A DNA stretch of 59,782 bases from a virus. The translations under genes were made by a program, and so were the position numbers. This document shows positions 57,781 to 59,782 of the stretch, piece by piece (within the stretch, counting starts at the first letter, position 1; every line of letters begins with the position of its first letter). The notes below the pieces were generated by a model that ran no database searches, was not told where the DNA came from, and saw nothing but the letters and a program-made list of their open reading frames with translations. Where the stretch lies: positions 1-59,782 of the IMG/VR virus record IMGVR_UViG_3300031999_000023. One strand, written 5' to 3'.

Positions 57781-58065
57781 TTAAAAACGGGCGCCGGGGG
57801 CCTCCACCATGTTGCCCCTTGCTTTCGCATCCAACCTGCAAGTCGGCACCTGTCGCGCGATGATGTTGATCCAGTTGACAAACTCATCGCACTTCAAAAA
57901 TATACGTCCGCCTACTCGATAGAACCTCACGCCCATTCCCGGCTGACGGCGAAAGTTGTAGATCGTCGTAACCGGCAGGCCCGTAATCTCGGCAGCCTTC
58001 TTGATAGTCAACAGTCCGCCAGGGTTAATATTTTTTGGCAACTGGATTAAATTTTTTCTTGACAT
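57781..58065 (-). CDS. AlpA/excisionase-like helix-turn-helix protein
   Basis: 94 residues: MSRKNLIQLPKNINPGGLL..., with LLTIKKAAEITGLPVTTIYNFRRQPGMGVRFYRVGGRIFLKCDEFVNWI, the MerR-like HTH_17 fold (helix, turn, recognition helix, wing with RVGGRIFLKxDEF). AAAGGCG precedes the start. Such proteins act as excisionases or as regulators of integrase. The last codons run through the hairpin at 57783-57818. Confidence 0.82.
   Translation of the reverse strand: MSRKNLIQLPKNINPGGLLTIKKAAEITGLPVTTIYNFRRQPGMGVRFYRVGGRIFLKCDEFVNWINIIARQVPTCRLDAKARGNMVEAPGARF
57783..57818 (-). promoter_or_regulatory. Terminator-like hairpin before the 58-residue membrane gene
   Basis: Minus-strand GGGGC (57818-57814) pairs with GCCCC (57801-57797), a GC-rich CGGCGCCC follows and then T5 (57787-57783), directly before AAGAAAGAGAGG. 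Located over the 3' end of the AlpA-like gene. Confidence 0.5.
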
Positions 58066-58131
58066 TGGTTCGCCTTTATGCTACTTTGTCCGTTATGTCA
58101 TTGATGCGTAAGAACTCGGACATGGAGGTTC

Positions 58132-58233
58132 CTACGGTTTTCTGTATACCTTGCAACAAATACATAACAACGCAACGGCGATTGTTGTATGCGCGAACAA
58201 ATTCAAAATTGCTATCCAAAATTCAACTGACAT
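58132..58233 (-). CDS. 33-residue membrane peptide
   Basis: MSVEFWIAILNLFAHTTIAV... ending CKVYRKP, preceded by GAAAGGG. One transmembrane helix. Followed by a 15-codon ORF (MSEFLRINDITDKVA, 58072-58119) and the AlpA-like gene. Function unknown. Confidence 0.5.
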   Translation of the reverse strand: MSVEFWIAILNLFAHTTIAVALLCICCKVYRKP

Positions 58234-58235
58234 TT

Positions 58236-58778
58236 TTAGACCCTTTCAAAAACGGTTGCGGGGCACCGTGCGCTGTGAACAACAGTGCCCCGCGTCTTAA
58301 GAGGAGAATGTGCAAAATTCAACAGGGCGAATTCGCCGAAATATTCTTTGGCCGCTGCGTCGTAGGCTTTGGCGGCTTCGACCTCAGATGTGAAAAGGCC
58401 GAGGTATTTATGTCCGATTTGTGTTTGCCACTTGTTACATCTTTTATGCCAACGAACTCCCTTAAATTGAGAAGAATGGTTTTTCTGTAAACTCTTATTT
58501 TGTTGGTTCTGTGAATGAGTACATATTCTTATATTATCTTGTCGATTATCGAGGCCGTTATGATTTTTGTGGTCTGTTTCTCGTTTATCACCTGGTTCCA
58601 AACCAAGAATAACTCGGTGCATCGAAATAGTTGTATAACTACCATTACGAGAAATACCTCGCACTGCGTACCATGTATTGTGGTCTTTTATGGCGTGCCA
58701 TTTGTATTGATTCAACCATTCATAATCGGCGTCATCAACCAGTGCAACCTTGCCCTGTGTCAGTTGTATAGTTTTCAT
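58236..58778 (-). CDS. HNH/AP2 homing-type endonuclease, first gene of the early operon
   Basis: 180 residues: MKTIQLTQGKVALVDDADY..., HNH core SMHRVILGLEPGDKRETDHKNHNGLDNRQDNIRICT, AP2 SSQFKGVRWHKRCNKWQTQIGHKYLGLFTSEVEAAKAYDAA. AAAGGAG precedes the start. The last ~25 residues are read through the hairpin at 58248-58293 and look unrelated to the family end (normally after the LLNF segment). It is the first ORF after the early promoter. Confidence 0.88.
   Translation of the reverse strand: MKTIQLTQGKVALVDDADYEWLNQYKWHAIKDHNTWYAVRGISRNGSYTTISMHRVILGLEPGDKRETDHKNHNGLDNRQDNIRICTHSQNQQNKSLQKNHSSQFKGVRWHKRCNKWQTQIGHKYLGLFTSEVEAAKAYDAAAKEYFGEFALLNFAHSPLKTRGTVVHSARCPATVFERV
58248..58293 (-). promoter_or_regulatory. 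Terminator-like hairpin before the 33-residue gene
   Basis: Perfect 9-bp stem GCGGGGCAC/GTGCCCCGC (58293-58285 with 58266-58258) followed by AACCG and T5 (58252-58248), then GAAAGGG. Overlaps the 3' end of the HNH coding region. Confidence 0.65.
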
Positions 58779-58793
58779 GTTGCGACTCCTTTC

Positions 58794-58847
58794 AAAAAGG
58801 TCGCGGGTCGTCTTGAGGATGTTCTGCGAGCGAGGGTGACGACCCGC
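58794..58847 (-). promoter_or_regulatory. Terminator-like hairpin before the first early gene
   Basis: Perfect 10-bp stem GCGGGTCGTC/GACGACCCGC (58847-58838 with 58812-58803), GACC, T5 (58798-58794), then GAAAGGAG and the HNH start. Together with the upstream stems it makes an attenuator-like leader. Confidence 0.7.
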
Positions 58848-58874
58848 AACTGGAGGAGATTTGATGCAAAATTA

Positions 58875-59009
58875 AAAAGGCCCGTTCTGCCGACCACAAA
58901 TCTGACGCTAATCGAGATGAGCATGGCAAGCAAGGAACGGGCCGGGACAGCAATCAAGGACGGCCTTTTGGTGGAAAGCTTATTTAACAAGTTGGTATTG
59001 ATTAGCGTC
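58875..59009 (-). promoter_or_regulatory. Knotted inverted repeats at the 5' end of the early transcript
   Basis: Two perfect inverted repeats interleave: A, GACGCTAATC (59009-59000) with GATTAGCGTC (58914-58905); B, GGCCCGTTC (58943-58935) with GAACGGGCC (58888-58880) followed by T5 (58879-58875). The order A5'-B5'-A3'-B3' permits either a pseudoknot or two exclusive folds, B being a terminator. A5' starts at the predicted transcription start. Confidence 0.7.
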
Positions 59010-59017
59010 ATGCCTAT

Positions 59018-59046
59018 ATATTACGGCTATAAATATATAGTGTCAA
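59018..59046 (-). promoter_or_regulatory. Major leftward early promoter
   Basis: TTGACA (59046-59041), 17-base spacer, TAATAT (59023-59018), a near-consensus sigma-70 promoter. The spacer contains the dyad CTATA-TATT-TATAG, and a second TATATAGG lies after the -10 box, so a repressor could bind over the promoter. Transcription would start near 59010. Confidence 0.85.
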
Positions 59047-59087
59047 TAGGCAATTATAGTTTTTATAGAAAATTCTTTTTTCAATAG

Positions 59088-59103
59088 CCATAACATATTA
59101 TGG
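59088..59103. promoter_or_regulatory. Perfect dyad, possible operator
   Basis: CCATAA-CATA-TTATGG, a 6-bp-arm palindrome between the leftward early promoter and the rightward regulator gene. AT-rich sequence around it could also hold the regulator's promoter (TATTAT inside the dyad). Confidence 0.5.
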
Positions 59104-59148
59104 AATAAGGACTTGCGGAAGTGAGTTTTTTTGTCAGAATAAAAAATT

Positions 59149-59466
59149 ATGAGTAAGAAAGATCAGACGACTGTTAATTTGTCCGAAAAGGCGCAGGCGA
59201 TTAAGGATGATTTAGCCCCCCTTTTCGGCTTGAAGAATATCCTGTCCGCCGGGTTAATCCTGTTCGGAAATCTGACGTCGGATCAGCAGAAACGGGCAAT
59301 AGCCGAGAGCAACGGCGCGGAACCTGAAACTATGCCGCCGGCAACGAATCGTGCCCAACGGATTGGACAACTTTTGGATGAATTCCGTAATCTTGCTTTA
59401 TCCGAAGAAGCTCCGGAATTGAAAGTTCCCGCCAGAAGGGGCGTAAAGAAAGTTGCAGGTCATTGA
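59149..59466 (+). CDS. Small putative regulator (ribbon-helix-helix-like)
   Basis: 105 residues. The N-terminal 45 residues (TVNLSEKAQAIKDDLAPLFGLKNILSAGLILF) have the strand-helix-helix rhythm of RHH-type proteins, the C-terminal part is Ala/Pro-rich and basic. Divergent to the early promoter and next to operators, the usual position of a phage repressor. No HTH motif visible. The start lacks a strong ribosome-binding site. Assigned as the lysogeny regulator mainly from position. Confidence 0.6.
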   Translation: MSKKDQTTVNLSEKAQAIKDDLAPLFGLKNILSAGLILFGNLTSDQQKRAIAESNGAEPETMPPATNRAQRIGQLLDEFRNLALSEEAPELKVPARRGVKKVAGH

Positions 59467-59509
59467 TGATTTTTTCCTTATGCAAATCGACGATGCGAGC
59501 CCGTGCCAT
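59330..59509 (-). CDS. Possible antisense ORF with strong ribosome-binding site
   Basis: 59 codons, MARARIVDLHKEKIINDLQL..., preceded by TTAGGAGAAATTTC, antisense to the 3' half of the regulator gene. Charged, helical. The good ribosome-binding site makes it worth listing, but the antisense position and absence of a known family keep it doubtful. Confidence 0.25.
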   Translation of the reverse strand: MARARIVDLHKEKIINDLQLSLRPFWRELSIPELLRIKQDYGIHPKVVQSVGHDSLPAA

Positions 59510-59604
59510 GAAATTTCTCCTAAAAAGTTTTTCCAGACTTCCAATTGATTCTAAGAGTATAGCGATGGCCGATGGAAATTATTACCTATAAATTTTGGAT
59601 TTTT

Positions 59605-59631
59605 GTAAATATTTTGAAAATACGTATTTAC
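59605..59631. promoter_or_regulatory. Nested dyads upstream of the 26-residue gene
   Basis: GTAAATA/TATTTAC arms (59605-59611, 59625-59631) overlap a second palindrome TATTTT-G-AAAATA (59610-59622). It lies about 25 bp before the GAGAGGAAG site of the membrane-peptide gene, in an AT-rich stretch that could hold a promoter; likely operator for a dimeric regulator. The remaining 59467-59604 stretch shows only AT-rich sequence and the antisense ORF start. Confidence 0.45.
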
Positions 59632-59655
59632 CGAAGTTTTCTTGAGAGGAAGAGC

Positions 59656-59782
59656 TATGGTGGACGTAATGATCATAATCTCGCTTTTAGCATTGGCGGC
59701 AGCAGACCTATGGCAATATCTGGCAAACCATCGATAGGCAGAGACATCAGGGTCGCATCAGGGTCGCATCACCAGACGAAAC
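59656..59782. repeat. Terminal direct repeat, right copy
   Basis: Identical to 1-127; see the left copy. Contains the second copy of the 26-residue ORF (59657-59737) with its ribosome-binding site just outside. Confidence 0.93.

Noticed and set aside
1-59782. CRISPR arrays, insertion sequences, reverse transcriptase or diversity-generating retroelement
   Set aside because: No spacer-repeat array, transposase motif or RT YxDD motif was found; the only mobile genes are HNH/AP2 endonucleases.

Overview
The window reads as one complete circular genome of a temperate, tailed (podovirus-type) phage. The first 127 bases recur exactly as the last 127 (59656-59782), the signature of a circular contig opened at an arbitrary point, so the unique length is 59,655 bp. 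A tyrosine integrase lies beside a 39-base copy of the 5' half of a tRNA-Arg(CCT) gene, the likely attP. The virion set is short-tailed: P22-type portal, terminase, N4-gp56-type capsid, head-tail connector, gp10-like propeller, tail fibres, a very large internal virion protein, and no tape measure, sheath or tail tube. Many proteins carry Glu-Pro-Asn(-Glu) runs, and AP2/HNH endonucleases of the LTQGKVA type recur. From memory both are common in Planctomycetota (Phycisphaerae/Sedimentisphaerales), so that is the suggested host; this is an inference.

Layout. (1) 59.0-59.7 kb and 0-1.3 kb: control and integration region, with a divergent promoter region, dyad operators, a small rightward regulator, a short membrane peptide, attP and integrase. 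(2) 59.0 to 40.1 kb, leftward: early region with HNH/AP2 endonucleases, an AlpA-like DNA-binding protein, YqaJ-type exonuclease and RecT annealing protein, a Rad50-like ATPase, an HD phosphohydrolase, a C5 cytosine methyltransferase, DUF5131, ASCH, a replisome organiser, YopX, RusA and an interrupted adenine/N4-cytosine-type methyltransferase. (3) 37.8-39.8 kb, rightward: a four-gene accessory cassette with its own promoter and terminator (DUF7666 alanine-repeat protein, Dam-like methylase, two small proteins). (4) 37.7 to 1.3 kb, leftward: small membrane and envelope proteins, terminase, portal, zinc-ribbon and lipoprotein genes, a tRNA-Met, scaffold, capsid, connector, lysis candidates, fibres and virion proteins.

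Three things stand out. First, the early transcript begins with a knotted pair of long inverted repeats and meets a terminator-like hairpin with a T-tract placed directly against a ribosome-binding site, an arrangement that recurs before at least seven further genes (one on the opposite strand); this suggests RNA-based attenuation or antitermination. Second, homing-type endonucleases have repeatedly landed in or beside core genes and left split, duplicated or frameshifted neighbours. Third, several virion or fibre proteins begin with Sec-type signal peptides, and the phage also encodes lipoproteins and an outer-membrane-barrel-like protein, which points to unusual involvement of the host envelope.

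All calls come from reading translated sequence and motifs; no database search was possible. Coordinates of starts were moved to internal start codons where a clear ribosome-binding site supported it.
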